Positions 56,915 through 64,000 of a stretch of 64,000 nt of DNA are shown here, piece by piece. The position numbers and the translations under genes were made by a program. Source of the DNA: Tolypothrix sp. NIES-4075 (GTDB lineage: Bacteria; Cyanobacteriota; Cyanobacteriia; Cyanobacteriales; Nostocaceae). The stretch lies in contig NZ_BDUC01000002.1 of assembly GCF_002218085.1 (NCBI RefSeq), positions 899,344 through 963,343 on the forward strand, given 5' to 3'. Numbering within the stretch: position 1 is the first letter of the stretch; the number at the start of each line of letters is the position of its first letter. The notes beneath the pieces are model-generated. The model saw only the letters and a list, made by a program, of their open reading frames with translations, was not told the origin of the DNA and did no database searches.

Positions 56915-58276
56915 ATGACTAACCCTACAGTAGAAAACTTAGTAATTATCGGTTCTGGTCCTGCTGGATACACAGCGGCTATTTATGCGGGACGGGCTAA
57001 CTTGAAACCCGTTGTCTTTGAAGGCTTCCAAGCTGGGGGTTTACCTGGTGGTCAGTTGATGACAACGACTGAAGTTGAGAACTTTCCTGGGTTTCCGCGA
57101 GGAATTACAGGACCTGAACTGATGGATCAAATGAAGGCTCAGGCGGAGCGTTGGGGAGCCGAGTTATATACTGAGGATGTGATATCGGTTGACTTGAGTC
57201 AGCGTCCTTTTACTGTCCGCTCGGAAGAACGGGAATTTAAAACCCACAGTATTATTATTGCCACAGGTGCGACAGCGAAGCGTTTGGGTTTACCCAGCGA
57301 ACATGAATTTTGGAGTCGCGGTATTTCCGCTTGTGCTATCTGTGATGGTGCTACACCGATTTTCCACGGTGCGGAATTGGCTGTAATTGGTGCTGGTGAC
57401 TCAGCAGCAGAAGAAGCGATTTACCTGACGAAATACGGTTCAAAGGTAAATATGCTGGTACGCACTGAGAAAATGCGTGCTTCCAAAGCGATGCAAGACC
57501 GCGTTTTGAGTAACCCGAAAATCCAGGTACATTGGAACACCGAAGCCGTGGATATTTTCGGTAACGGTCATATGGAAGGAGTGAAAATCCGCAATAGCAA
57601 AACCGGCGAAGAAAGTCAACTGCACGTTAAGGGTTTATTCTACGCTGTTGGTCACAAGCCGAATACGTCGTTGTTTGAAGGACAAATAGAACTCGATGAA
57701 GTGGGTTACGTTGTCACCAAACACGGTTCTGTAGAAACGAGTGTAGAAGGCGTATTTGCGGCTGGTGACGTGCAAGACCATGAGTTTCGTCAAGCAATTA
57801 CGGCTGCGGGTACTGGCTGTATGGCGGCAATGTTGGCTGAACGCTGGTTGTCTTCTACTGGTTTGATTGAAGAATTTCATCAAAAACCAGAAACTTCAGA
57901 TAATGAATTAGAACATCAGCCTACTGAGAAGAAAACCCCAGAAGAATTTGATTTAAATGCAACGCGCCACGAGGGGGGTTATGCTTTACGGAAGTTGTTC
58001 CATGAAAGCGATCGCCTAATCCTGGTCAAATACGTTTCTCCTGGCTGCGGTCCTTGCCATACCCTCAAACCAATTTTAAATAAAGTAGTGGATGAATTTG
58101 ATGGTAAAATCCACTTTGTCGAAATTGACATCGACAAAGACCGCGATATTGCCCAAAATGCTAACGTCACAGGAACACCGACAATTCAACTGTTCAAAGA
58201 TAAAGAGCTAATTAACGAAGTTAAAGGCGTCAAGCAAAAAACAGAGTATCGTAAGTTGATTGAAAGCAATCTGTAA
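56915..58276 (+). CDS. ntrC: NADPH-thioredoxin reductase C (NTRC), reductase-thioredoxin fusion
   Basis: A 453-residue fusion typical of cyanobacteria and chloroplasts; the symbol denotes NADPH thioredoxin reductase C, not the nitrogen regulator. The reductase part has the FAD site I-I-G-S-G-P-A-G-Y-T (11-20), redox pair C140-A-I-C143, the NADPH site I-G-A-G-D-S-A-A-E-E and A-A-G-D-V-Q-D. A linker of about 30 residues rich in charged residues leads to a thioredoxin domain with C378-G-P-C381. It passes electrons from NADPH to 2-Cys peroxiredoxins and other targets. It is not clustered with any partner here. Confidence 0.96.
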   Translation: MTNPTVENLVIIGSGPAGYTAAIYAGRANLKPVVFEGFQAGGLPGGQLMTTTEVENFPGFPRGITGPELMDQMKAQAERWGAELYTEDVISVDLSQRPFTVRSEEREFKTHSIIIATGATAKRLGLPSEHEFWSRGISACAICDGATPIFHGAELAVIGAGDSAAEEAIYLTKYGSKVNMLVRTEKMRASKAMQDRVLSNPKIQVHWNTEAVDIFGNGHMEGVKIRNSKTGEESQLHVKGLFYAVGHKPNTSLFEGQIELDEVGYVVTKHGSVETSVEGVFAAGDVQDHEFRQAITAAGTGCMAAMLAERWLSSTGLIEEFHQKPETSDNELEHQPTEKKTPEEFDLNATRHEGGYALRKLFHESDRLILVKYVSPGCGPCHTLKPILNKVVDEFDGKIHFVEIDIDKDRDIAQNANVTGTPTIQLFKDKELINEVKGVKQKTEYRKLIESNL

Positions 58277-58278
58277 GG

Positions 58279-58345
58279 CATTAGGAATGGGTAATGGGTA
58301 ATGGGTAATGGGCAATTACCAATTCCCAATTCCCAATTCCTAATT
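58279..58345. repeat. STRR heptads between NTRC and permease genes
   Basis: GGGTAAT units (58285-58308) are followed by CAATTCC units (58318-58340) in complementary sense. The block could fold back on itself and end the NTRC transcript. Confidence 0.75.
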
Positions 58346-58424
58346 TTTGTGTTTGCATCTTGCGTTAATTCATCTGATATGTAAAATTGGCAGCGTATCT
58401 TGCTCTTCGGACCTGCGATCGCTC

Positions 58425-59321
58425 ATGACCGTTATCAAAAAACCCCTACCCAGATTTTTTAGTTTTGCCAACAATCCCAATTTATCTCGGCAATTAATGC
58501 TGACTGGGATAGGTATTACTTTGTTTTTCGTCTTCTTGGCTTTTTTCGCTCCCGTTTTTCAAGCTTGGGGATGGCTGCAAGATCCTACAGATTTTCTCGC
58601 GAATCCGATTCACGATGCACCCTCAGCAAAGCATTGGTTTGGCACTAGTCGCTTGGGCTATGATGTCTTCTCGCGGACTGTTTACGGCGCTCAAGCTGCG
58701 TTGCAAGTGGTTATCTTGGCTACCTCACTCAGTATGTTTATCGGTGTGCCTTTAGGGATGCTGAGTGGCTATCTGGGCGGTAGAGTTGATAAGGTTTTGC
58801 TGTTTTTTATGGATAGCATTTATACCTTACCGGGGTTGCTGCTTTCCGTGACGCTGGCGTTTGTGGTGGGAAGGGGAATATTAAATGCAGCGATCGCGAT
58901 TAGTATTGCTTACATCCCCCAATATTACCGCGTTGTCCGCAACCACACAGTTAGCGTGAAAACTGAAGTGTTCATCGAAGCCGCACAAGCAATGGGTGCA
59001 AACACTTGGCAAGTTCTTTCTAAATATCTATTTTTCAACGTAATTCAAAGTGTACCCGTACTTTTCACCCTCAACGCTGCTGATGCAATTTTGGTGTTGG
59101 GGGGTTTGGGCTTTTTGGGGCTAGGACTTCCCGAAGAAGTGGCAGAATGGGGACACGATTTAAAACAAGCTTTAGAAGCACTACCCACAGGTATTTGGTG
59201 GACTACGCTTTTTCCTGGTTTGGCAATGACTTTAATGGTGGTTGGGTTGTCGCTGCTGGGTGAGGGGTTAAATGAATTTGTCAATCCCCGTTTGCGGAAA
59301 GAAAATAGTATCCGGAAGTAG
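58425..59321 (+). CDS. ABC transporter permease, OppC/DppC type
   Basis: A 298-residue inner-membrane permease. It has a helix at about 23-45 with F-F-A-P-V-F-Q, then H-W-F-G-T-S-R-L-G-Y-D-V-F-S-R (the usual L-G-T-D-x-x-G-R-D site) and the coupling loop E-V-F-I-E-A-A-Q-A-M-G-A-N-T-W-Q-V-L. Five further helices end with L-L-G-E-G-L-N-E-F-V-N-P-R. The ATG at 58425 gives a normal amphipathic start; an earlier start would add 26 residues. As for the permease at 24786, none of the other subunits is encoded nearby, which is common for dispersed cyanobacterial peptide importers. Confidence 0.9.
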   Translation: MTVIKKPLPRFFSFANNPNLSRQLMLTGIGITLFFVFLAFFAPVFQAWGWLQDPTDFLANPIHDAPSAKHWFGTSRLGYDVFSRTVYGAQAALQVVILATSLSMFIGVPLGMLSGYLGGRVDKVLLFFMDSIYTLPGLLLSVTLAFVVGRGILNAAIAISIAYIPQYYRVVRNHTVSVKTEVFIEAAQAMGANTWQVLSKYLFFNVIQSVPVLFTLNAADAILVLGGLGFLGLGLPEEVAEWGHDLKQALEALPTGIWWTTLFPGLAMTLMVVGLSLLGEGLNEFVNPRLRKENSIRK

Positions 59322-59323
59322 TT

Positions 59324-59500
59324 TGAATTGGTTAGTAGTTGGTGGATAGTGGATAGTGGATAGTGGATAACTGTTGAACGCCAGATGCACGACTGTCGGG
59401 AAACCCGCCCACGGCACTGGCTCCTGTTAACCGCCAACCAACAACTAACAACCAACAACTAACAACCAACAACCAACAACTAACAACTAACAACCAATTG
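59324..59500. repeat. STRR block with interspersed repeat after the permease gene
   Basis: GGTTAGTAGTTGG and GTGGATA units (59329-59365), a short non-heptad piece with ACTGTCGGGAAACC (59391-59404), then CAACCAACAACTAACA units to about 59497. It is 180 bases without a gene. Confidence 0.8.
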
Positions 59501-59510
59501 AGAGATTTGT

Positions 59511-59702
59511 GTGAAAGATAATTTATCTTTAATCGTGGCTGCTGCTGGTGGATTTATGCTTTCTGTCGCCCTTACAGGTATCTTGCGGGGTGCGCCGGTA
59601 ACATCTTTGCAGGCGAAATCTAGTTTTTATCCCGCGACAGTGGCTGCATTCAGCGTTGCACCCAAGCAGACGGAATTAGAAGATTTTCGCGCTAAGACCT
59701 AA
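59511..59702 (+). CDS. Short exported or membrane peptide, hypothetical
   Basis: A 63-residue frame starting at a GTG with GAGAG six bases upstream. It has K-D-N at the start and a hydrophobic segment (about 5-25: L-S-L-I-V-A-A-A-G-G-F-M-L-S-V-A-L-T-G). The short tail has F-Y-P-A-T-V-A-A-F and E-D-F. It could be a small membrane protein or a signal peptide with a very short mature part. Codon use looks genuine and the frame is bounded by the ROK gene, but I do not recognise it. Confidence 0.45.
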   Translation: MKDNLSLIVAAAGGFMLSVALTGILRGAPVTSLQAKSSFYPATVAAFSVAPKQTELEDFRAKT

Positions 59703-59722
59703 AGGCGCTAAGATGCTTTTGA

Positions 59723-60649
59723 ATGCTGAAAATTTGCGTCTTTGGGTTTAATGTGGTGAATTCTCAAGTAATCGGCATTGACTTGGGGGGAACGGCGATT
59801 AAATTGGGGCGATTTACGGCTGATGGTGCTTGTTTGCAATCTTTAACTGTGGCGACTCCCCAACCAGCGACACCTGAGGCAGTTATGGCGGTGATGGTGG
59901 ATGCGATCGCTCAACTTGACCCAGATAATCTGAGCATGGCGATCGGTGTGGGTACTCCCGGTCCTGCGGATCGTTGTGGACGCATTGCCAAAGTTGCCAT
60001 CAATCTGACAGGATGGCATGATGTCCCTTTGGCTGATTGGTTAGAAGCGAAAACTGGCAAATTGACAATTGTCGCTAATGATGCGAATTGTGCGGGGTTG
60101 GGAGAAGCTTGGTTAGGCGCCGGTCGCCATTTTCAAAACCTGATTTTGCTGACTTTGGGAACTGGCGTTGGTGGGGCGATTATTCTTGATGGTAAATTGT
60201 TTATTGGACATCAAGGAGCCGCTGGAGAGTTGGGTTTAATTACCTTTAATCCCGATGGTCCGATGTGTAATAGCGGTAATCAAGGCTCTTTGGAGCAGTA
60301 TACTTCGGTTGTGGCAATTCGTCGCCGCACCGGTAAAGAACCAGCGGAATTGGGCGCTTTGGCGCAAGCGGGAGATATTGAAGCATTGACTTTTTGGCAA
60401 AATTATGGTAAGGATTTAGGCGCTGGTTTGAGTAGTTTGGTATATGTATTGACACCGCAGGCGATCGTTCTTGGTGGTGGTGTCAGCGCTAGTTTTGAGT
60501 TTTTCTTGCCAACTGTCAAGGCAGAAATTGAGCGGCGAGTGCTTGCTACTTCTCGTCTTGGGTTACAAATATTATCGGCTGAATTGGGTAATTATGCGGG
60601 GATGGTGGGAGCAGCGAAGTTGGCATGGCAACACCATTTAGGATGTTAG
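59723..60649 (+). CDS. ROK-family sugar kinase lacking the usual zinc cysteines
   Basis: A 308-residue kinase (about 297 if it starts at the GTG codons at 59753-59758, which directly precede V-N-S-Q-V-I-G-I-D-L-G-G-T). The phosphate-binding D-L-G-G-T-A-I-K is at 20-27, the catalytic Asp at 120 (A-N-D-A-N-C-A), and L-G-T-G-V-G-G-A at 145-152. The ROK zinc motif, normally C-x-C-G-x2-G-C-x-E, reads C182-N-S-G-N-Q-G-S-L-E191, so two of the three cysteines are replaced by Ser. It is probably a glucokinase or related hexokinase; the substrate is not defined by sequence. Confidence 0.88.
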   Translation: MLKICVFGFNVVNSQVIGIDLGGTAIKLGRFTADGACLQSLTVATPQPATPEAVMAVMVDAIAQLDPDNLSMAIGVGTPGPADRCGRIAKVAINLTGWHDVPLADWLEAKTGKLTIVANDANCAGLGEAWLGAGRHFQNLILLTLGTGVGGAIILDGKLFIGHQGAAGELGLITFNPDGPMCNSGNQGSLEQYTSVVAIRRRTGKEPAELGALAQAGDIEALTFWQNYGKDLGAGLSSLVYVLTPQAIVLGGGVSASFEFFLPTVKAEIERRVLATSRLGLQILSAELGNYAGMVGAAKLAWQHHLGC

Positions 60650-60652
60650 ATT

Positions 60653-60847
60653 ATGGTTAAAACAATTCAAGTTAGAGATATTAGTGTTTACGAATTAAAA
60701 GAAAAATCTGGTTTGCCAGTTATCAAAGATACCGATTATTTTAGAGAAGGGACAGAGAATTTACTGGCTTTGACTGATGGTGAAAAGCAAGCGATCGCTT
60801 TTGCTTCGGTTTCCGCACCAGGTAAACTGGGTAATTGTTGCGGCTAA
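60653..60847 (+). pseudogene. N-terminal fragment of a cyanobacterial restriction-endonuclease-like protein
   Basis: The frame reads D-I-S-V-Y-E-L-K-E-K-S-G-L, then Y-F-R-E-G-T-E-N-L-L-A-L-T-D-G-E-K-Q-A-I. It resembles the N-terminus (x-Y-E-L-x-x-x-F-G-L...F-F-x-E-W...L-P-E-L-T-x-x-E-K) of a common cyanobacterial family annotated as restriction-type endonuclease of about 200 residues. Similarity stops after about 45 residues and the frame ends at 60847, so the catalytic part is absent. Assignment by memory of family consensus; moderate certainty. Confidence 0.5.
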
Positions 60848-61181
60848 TCTCCCGGTACAAATGCCACACTAGGCATAGTAGGATTACCCACAATTAATAT
60901 TCCCCCTTGCCCTTATCCCCCATTCTCCCCCTCTCCCTTTGCCGATGGGTTAAATCTAATACCTGAATTGCCGGGGCAGTCAGGATGGTATGTTTTTCAA
61001 TTAAATACTTGCCATTGGCATCTTGCAAAGCAAAGAAGGGAACGAGGAATAGGGAATCTTGGGGAATGAAAATAACGCGCTGGTTGGGGTTGGTGGGTAA
61101 AAGGTCGGCGATGGGCTTGATTAATAAGTTGTGAAGCTGTTGAAATCGGTTTTGTGATTGCACAGCCGGATTGTAACTCAC
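60843..61181 (-). pseudogene. CHAT-domain protein remnant interrupted by a minisatellite
   Basis: On the minus strand from the GTG at 61181 the frame reads F-Q-Q-L-H-N-L-L-I-K-P-I-A-D-L-L-P, R-V-I-F-I-P-Q-D-S-L-F-L-V-P-F-F-A-L and K-H-T-I-L-T-A-P-A-I-Q-V-L-D-L-T. These are characteristic of cyanobacterial CHAT (caspase-like) domains. A purine-rich repeat (60897-60948) then interrupts it. Past the repeat, in another frame, come I-V-G-N-P-T-M-P-S-V-A-F-V-P-G-D and a TAG, which continue the same domain. The catalytic His and Cys parts are missing, so it is a relic. Confidence 0.65.
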
Positions 61182-61271
61182 CTCATCACCACCGCGACCT
61201 TAATTTCTCGTGCCATCACCAAGCACTGCTGTGCCACTCGGCTTATAGCCTGTGGGCAAGCATTTGACGAC

Positions 61272-62327
61272 TTAACTAAACTGCTCGATAATCCCCCCAC
61301 CAAGGACTTTTTCGGCTTCGTACCAGACAGCAGCTTGTCCGGGGGTAATGCTGAACTGGGGTTCGTCAAATACTAAGCGGACTCTACAATCTTCTAGGGG
61401 AATGATTGTTGCGGGTACGGGCTTTGAGCGATAGCGAATTTGTACTTCGGCACGAATCGGGGTTGATGGTTCGGCTATAGAAACCCAGTTTACCCGTTGG
61501 ACGGTGCATTCTGGCTCGGTGGCGAGAGTGCGATCGCCTACTATCACTTTATTATTCACCGCATCCAACCCTATCACATACAGCGGTTCGGCAGCAGCTA
61601 TACCTAAACCTTTACGCTGTCCTATCGTGTAGTGATGAACACCATCGTGTTGTCCTAACACTTTGCCGTCAGCGTTGACGATATCACCTTTTTTCGGCGC
61701 TAAATATTTATCTAGAAACGCTCGCATTGAGCCGTTACTTTCTACCAAGCACAAGTCTTGGCTTTCTGGCTTGTCAGCAGTTTTCAAGTTATATTCAGCA
61801 GCAATCCGGCGAGTGTCTGTCTTATTTAATTCTCCAAGGGGAAACACTGATGCCGCAAGTAAATCTTGCGACAAATCGTAGAGAAAATAAGATTGGTCTT
61901 TATTGCGGTCTACAGCGCGTAAAAGCTCGTAACGTTTGCTAGCTTCGTTGTAGCTAATTTTGGCATAATGACCCGTAGCGATGCGATCGCATCCCAATTG
62001 TTCGCGGGCATATTGTACCATTGGAGCAAACTTTACAGTTTTATTGCATTGGGAACAAGGCAAAGGTGTAATACCGGCGCTGTAACCAGATACGAGATAA
62101 TCAACAATGTTGGTTTGAAAGACTTCGCGAATATCAACAACTTGATGGGGAATACCCAATTGTTCACAGATATAAGCCGCGTCGATCATACCCTCAGAAC
62201 AGCACTGACCTTTGCCTTTCATCAGCCAAAGAGTCAAACCAACAACTTCATAGCCTTGATTGTGCAGGATAGCAGCAGCAGTAGAACTGTCAACGCCACC
62301 AGAAAGACCAACGACGACTTTTTTCAT
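61272..62327 (-). CDS. mnmA: tRNA-specific 2-thiouridylase MnmA
   Basis: A 351-residue enzyme of normal length that makes 2-thiouridine at wobble position 34 of Lys, Glu and Gln tRNAs. G-L-S-G-G-V-D-S-S (7-15) is the PP-loop that activates the uridine with ATP. The two catalytic cysteines lie in P-C-S-Q-C-N-K and S-Q-D-L-C-L. T-G-H-Y-A-K, K-D-Q-S-Y-F-L-Y and the C-terminal beta-barrel with T-P-G-Q-A-A-V are all present. It faces the following gene divergently. Confidence 0.96.
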   Translation of the reverse strand: MKKVVVGLSGGVDSSTAAAILHNQGYEVVGLTLWLMKGKGQCCSEGMIDAAYICEQLGIPHQVVDIREVFQTNIVDYLVSGYSAGITPLPCSQCNKTVKFAPMVQYAREQLGCDRIATGHYAKISYNEASKRYELLRAVDRNKDQSYFLYDLSQDLLAASVFPLGELNKTDTRRIAAEYNLKTADKPESQDLCLVESNGSMRAFLDKYLAPKKGDIVNADGKVLGQHDGVHHYTIGQRKGLGIAAAEPLYVIGLDAVNNKVIVGDRTLATEPECTVQRVNWVSIAEPSTPIRAEVQIRYRSKPVPATIIPLEDCRVRLVFDEPQFSITPGQAAVWYEAEKVLGGGIIEQFS

Positions 62328-62426
62328 ATCCGTAAATCGAGCTTAGGCAACTTATTCTAAGCTAACACTATGTATTTACTACAACGGTTAAGTGATTAGT
62401 TCCTGTAAAAAAATTATCTGTAAATA

Positions 62427-63356
62427 TTGACAAAACTTATGTTAAGTGCAATACCGAGTCAATTACATGAAGGCAGTAGAGACGCGATAACCCTTGTCTG
62501 TACAGAAGGCAGAAGGCAAGAATCTTCTTTCGTGCTTGGGCTACTTTCCTTAATTGCCCTACTTACCCTACTGTTTTACTCTAAACCAGCACAAGCGCAA
62601 ATCAACACTGACGGTGTTTTACTTGCTCAAGCTTTACCACCACCACCGCCAACCTTGCAACTGAATCCCTCAAATCAGCAGCCATTACCGCAACTTGAAC
62701 AGACGCAACAATATGACAACAATTCTCAAATTATCAACCAAACAACTCCACCATTACAATTAGAGTATGACAATCAATACCAAAATCAAAATCAATACCA
62801 ATATCAAAACAACCAGAACTTTAGTAGATACGTGGTTTTTGTCGATAATAGTAATTCTGGACTACTGCAACAAGTACGTCGAGTTGAACCCACAGCTTTA
62901 TTAAGACGATATCAAGGACGTTCTGTAATCCAAGCTGGAACCTTTAGTAAACCAGATAATGCTCAACGGCGTTTAAGAGAACTGGCAGACAATGGGATAA
63001 ATGGAGTACGGATTGTCAGTTTATCTAACGGACAGGAAATACCAGGAGGCTATTCTGGAGGCTATTCTGGAGGTTATTCAGGAGGCTATTCAGGAGGTTA
63101 TTCAGGAGGATATTCTGGAAATAATAGAAGTAACTATTACTATGTAGCGATTCCGGCGCGATCGCAAGATTTACCAATAATTGAAGATAAAATTAGACGC
63201 AACATCGGACAAAGTGCCGCAGTATTGCCAAGAAACCAACCACGAGGTCCACATATAGCAGTTGGACCTTTTATTCAACGCGCACAAGCAGAACAATGGA
63301 ACACTTATCTGCGAAATTTAGGCTTCGGTAATGCTAGGGTTTATTACGGAAAATAA
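62427..63356 (+). CDS. Secreted SPOR-like protein with GGYS repeats
   Basis: A 309-residue exported protein. A hydrophobic segment (about 35-52) ends at A-Q-A-Q, a likely signal cleavage. It is followed by a Pro/Gln/Asn/Tyr-rich region, then a domain with R-Y-V-V-F-V-D-N-S, Q-A-G-T-F-S-K-P-D-N-A-Q-R-R-L-R-E-L and a later R-G-P-H-I-A-V-G-P-F-I-Q-R-A-Q-A-E-Q-W. These resemble paired SPOR (peptidoglycan-binding) units split by six GGYS repeats. The N-terminus is uncertain: TTG at 62427 or ATG at 62439. Residues about 17-33 are encoded by the AGAGACGCGAT-type interspersed repeat. Confidence 0.7.
   Translation: MTKLMLSAIPSQLHEGSRDAITLVCTEGRRQESSFVLGLLSLIALLTLLFYSKPAQAQINTDGVLLAQALPPPPPTLQLNPSNQQPLPQLEQTQQYDNNSQIINQTTPPLQLEYDNQYQNQNQYQYQNNQNFSRYVVFVDNSNSGLLQQVRRVEPTALLRRYQGRSVIQAGTFSKPDNAQRRLRELADNGINGVRIVSLSNGQEIPGGYSGGYSGGYSGGYSGGYSGGYSGNNRSNYYYVAIPARSQDLPIIEDKIRRNIGQSAAVLPRNQPRGPHIAVGPFIQRAQAEQWNTYLRNLGFGNARVYYGK
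63045..63116 (+). repeat. Six-unit 12-base coding repeat (GGYS)
   Basis: Six tandem copies of GGAGGNTATTCN encode Gly-Gly-Tyr-Ser. Third bases vary among copies (C,C,T,C,T,A for the second Gly codon), so it is older or less homogenised than the GDAMKN array. It lies between two folded parts of the protein and is presumably a flexible hinge. Confidence 0.9.
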
Positions 63357-63360
63357 GTAC

Positions 63361-63500
63361 AAGTAAAGTTAAGAGTTAAAAGTGAGGAGTAAGGAATTAA
63401 AATTCCCAACTTCTAACTTTTGTACAGACGCGATGTTCCTTGTGTCTCTACAACTTTGCACCTCCTAACTTCTAACTCCCAACTCCTAACTCATAACTAA
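63361..63500. repeat. STRR and palindrome-family repeat upstream of nnrE
   Basis: GTTAAGAGTTAAAAGTGAGG units (63366-63390), the inverted TGTACAGACGCGATG repeat (63420-63453), and CTAACTTCTAACTCC units (63466-63490). They fill the entire gap of about 145 bases between two plus-strand genes. Confidence 0.8.
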
Positions 63501-63502
63501 TA

Positions 63503-64000
63503 ATGGCTCGGCAAGAAGAAATTTCCCAAATAATAGTTACTGCACAGCAAATGCGCGATATTGAAGCGCGGATCTTTGCGGCTGGAATGCCTGTAGCAGC
63601 TTTAATGGAAAAAGTCGCGGGATTAATTGCCCGTAGAATTCAGGATATCTACCCAAATGTAAGACAAGGGGACAGGGGGACAGGGGGACAGGGGAAAGAT
63701 AAAGTAAAGCGTGTGGGTATTCTTGTCGGTCCGGGTCATAATGGTGGAGATGCTTTGGTTGTGGCTCGTGAGTTGCACTTTTGCGGCTATGATATCAAGA
63801 TATATTCTTCTTTTTCTAAGCTGAAAGAATTAACTTCGCAACATTTGCAGTACGCTCAGAGTCTGGGTATCCCCTGTTATGAATCGATAGAGCAACTGTC
63901 AGATTGCGATTTGTTGATTGATGGGTTGTTTGGATTTGGTTTACAAAGAACGTTACAAGATGCGATCGCTAATACTATAAATCAAATTAATTCTTGGTCT
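63503..64000 (+). CDS. nnrE: NAD(P)H-hydrate epimerase, start of bifunctional Nnr (partial)
   Basis: The frame is open from the ATG at 63503 to the window end (166 codons). I-V-T-A-Q-Q-M-R-D-I-E-A-R-I-F-A-A-G-M-P and A-L-M-E-K-V-A-G, then G-I-L-V-G-P-G-H-N-G-G-D-A-L-V-V-A-R-E-L, are YjeF_N (NAD(P)HX epimerase) hallmarks; the N-G-G-D Asp is catalytic. It repairs hydrated NAD(P)H. In cyanobacteria the dehydratase domain usually follows in the same protein, beyond this window. A G-rich repeat insertion (63665-63696) encodes R-Q-G-D-R-G-T-G-G-Q-G in frame. Confidence 0.9.
   Translation, partial: MARQEEISQIIVTAQQMRDIEARIFAAGMPVAALMEKVAGLIARRIQDIYPNVRQGDRGTGGQGKDKVKRVGILVGPGHNGGDALVVARELHFCGYDIKIYSSFSKLKELTSQHLQYAQSLGIPCYESIEQLSDCDLLIDGLFGFGLQRTLQDAIANTINQINSWS
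63665..63696 (+). repeat. In-frame GGGGACA minisatellite within nnrE
   Basis: About four heptads GGGGACA/GGGACAG follow one another at 63665-63696. They keep the frame and lie just before the conserved G-I-L-V-G-P-G-H strand, where family members have a short variable loop. The same units occur in egtB at 7731-7790. Confidence 0.75.

Noticed and set aside
61158..61376. 72-codon plus-strand frame over the mnmA 3' end
   Set aside because: Antisense to the conserved MnmA C-terminus and to the CHAT relic; no own features.

Overview
The window is a stretch of a cyanobacterial chromosome, probably from a filamentous, heterocyst-type (Nostocales-like) species. The evidence is: a chlorophyll-pathway methyltransferase (ChlM), an NTRC-type thioredoxin reductase, a cyanobacterial type GT41 glycosyltransferase pair, many HIP1 octamers (GCGATCGC, e.g. 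1688-1695), and long runs of heptad repeats (GGTAATT, GGGTAAT, GTTAGTG and their complements) of the STRR kind found between genes of Nostoc, Anabaena and relatives. I cannot name the species.

Layout. 1-4700: end of a TPR protein, a DUF433/DUF5615 toxin-antitoxin (TA) pair, a truncated second copy of its antitoxin, chlM, and two paralogous small membrane proteins with a decayed-antitoxin/intact-toxin RelE module between them. 4700-10000: DUF423 protein, a nucleotidyltransferase, a DUF6717-like protein, and an ergothioneine cluster (egtC-egtB overlapping, then egtD). 10000-18000: an antitoxin remnant, a COG4299-type membrane acyltransferase homologue, a DUF411 protein, an SGNH hydrolase, DprA, a membrane-anchored beta-lactamase-like serine hydrolase, TrmJ and tRNA-Gly(CCC). 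18000-26000: an RND pump and its HlyD-type adaptor, an HD-domain metalloprotein and an orphan OppC-type permease. 26000-38100: GlgB, small membrane proteins and lipoproteins, an FtsL-like protein just before FtsI, a stress protein, two BON-domain lipoproteins (one carrying a 9-unit GDAMKN repeat), a DUF262 pseudogene, and thiC under a TPP riboswitch. 38100-41500: a small accessory island with MazEF, DUF6887/DUF6888 and a two-gene operon of unknown function (one member DUF2726), followed by RluE. 41500-47500: a PP2C phosphatase and an FHA Ser/Thr kinase, both with zinc-ribbon cysteines, a DUF4327 protein and a small TPR protein. 47500-56700: the most unusual locus, with a roughly 2050-residue protein combining several glycosyltransferase domains, a methyltransferase-like domain, TPRs and a GT41 (O-GlcNAc-transferase-like) domain; it converges on a second TPR-GT41 protein that lies downstream of a type IV pilin gene. 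56900-64000: NTRC, another orphan permease, a ROK kinase lacking the usual zinc cysteines, two gene remnants (one a CHAT domain), MnmA, a repeat-rich secreted protein and the start of an NAD(P)HX epimerase gene.

Two themes recur. First, repeated DNA has spread not only between genes but into them while keeping the frame (egtB, the beta-lactamase-like gene, trmJ, the HD gene, the 62.4 kb gene, nnrE). Second, TA and defence-type genes are present in all stages of decay. The best candidate for an undescribed system is the pilin / two-GT41 / giant glycosyltransferase locus, which I infer may be a pilin or surface O-glycosylation cassette. The second candidate is the DUF2726 two-gene operon in the accessory island.
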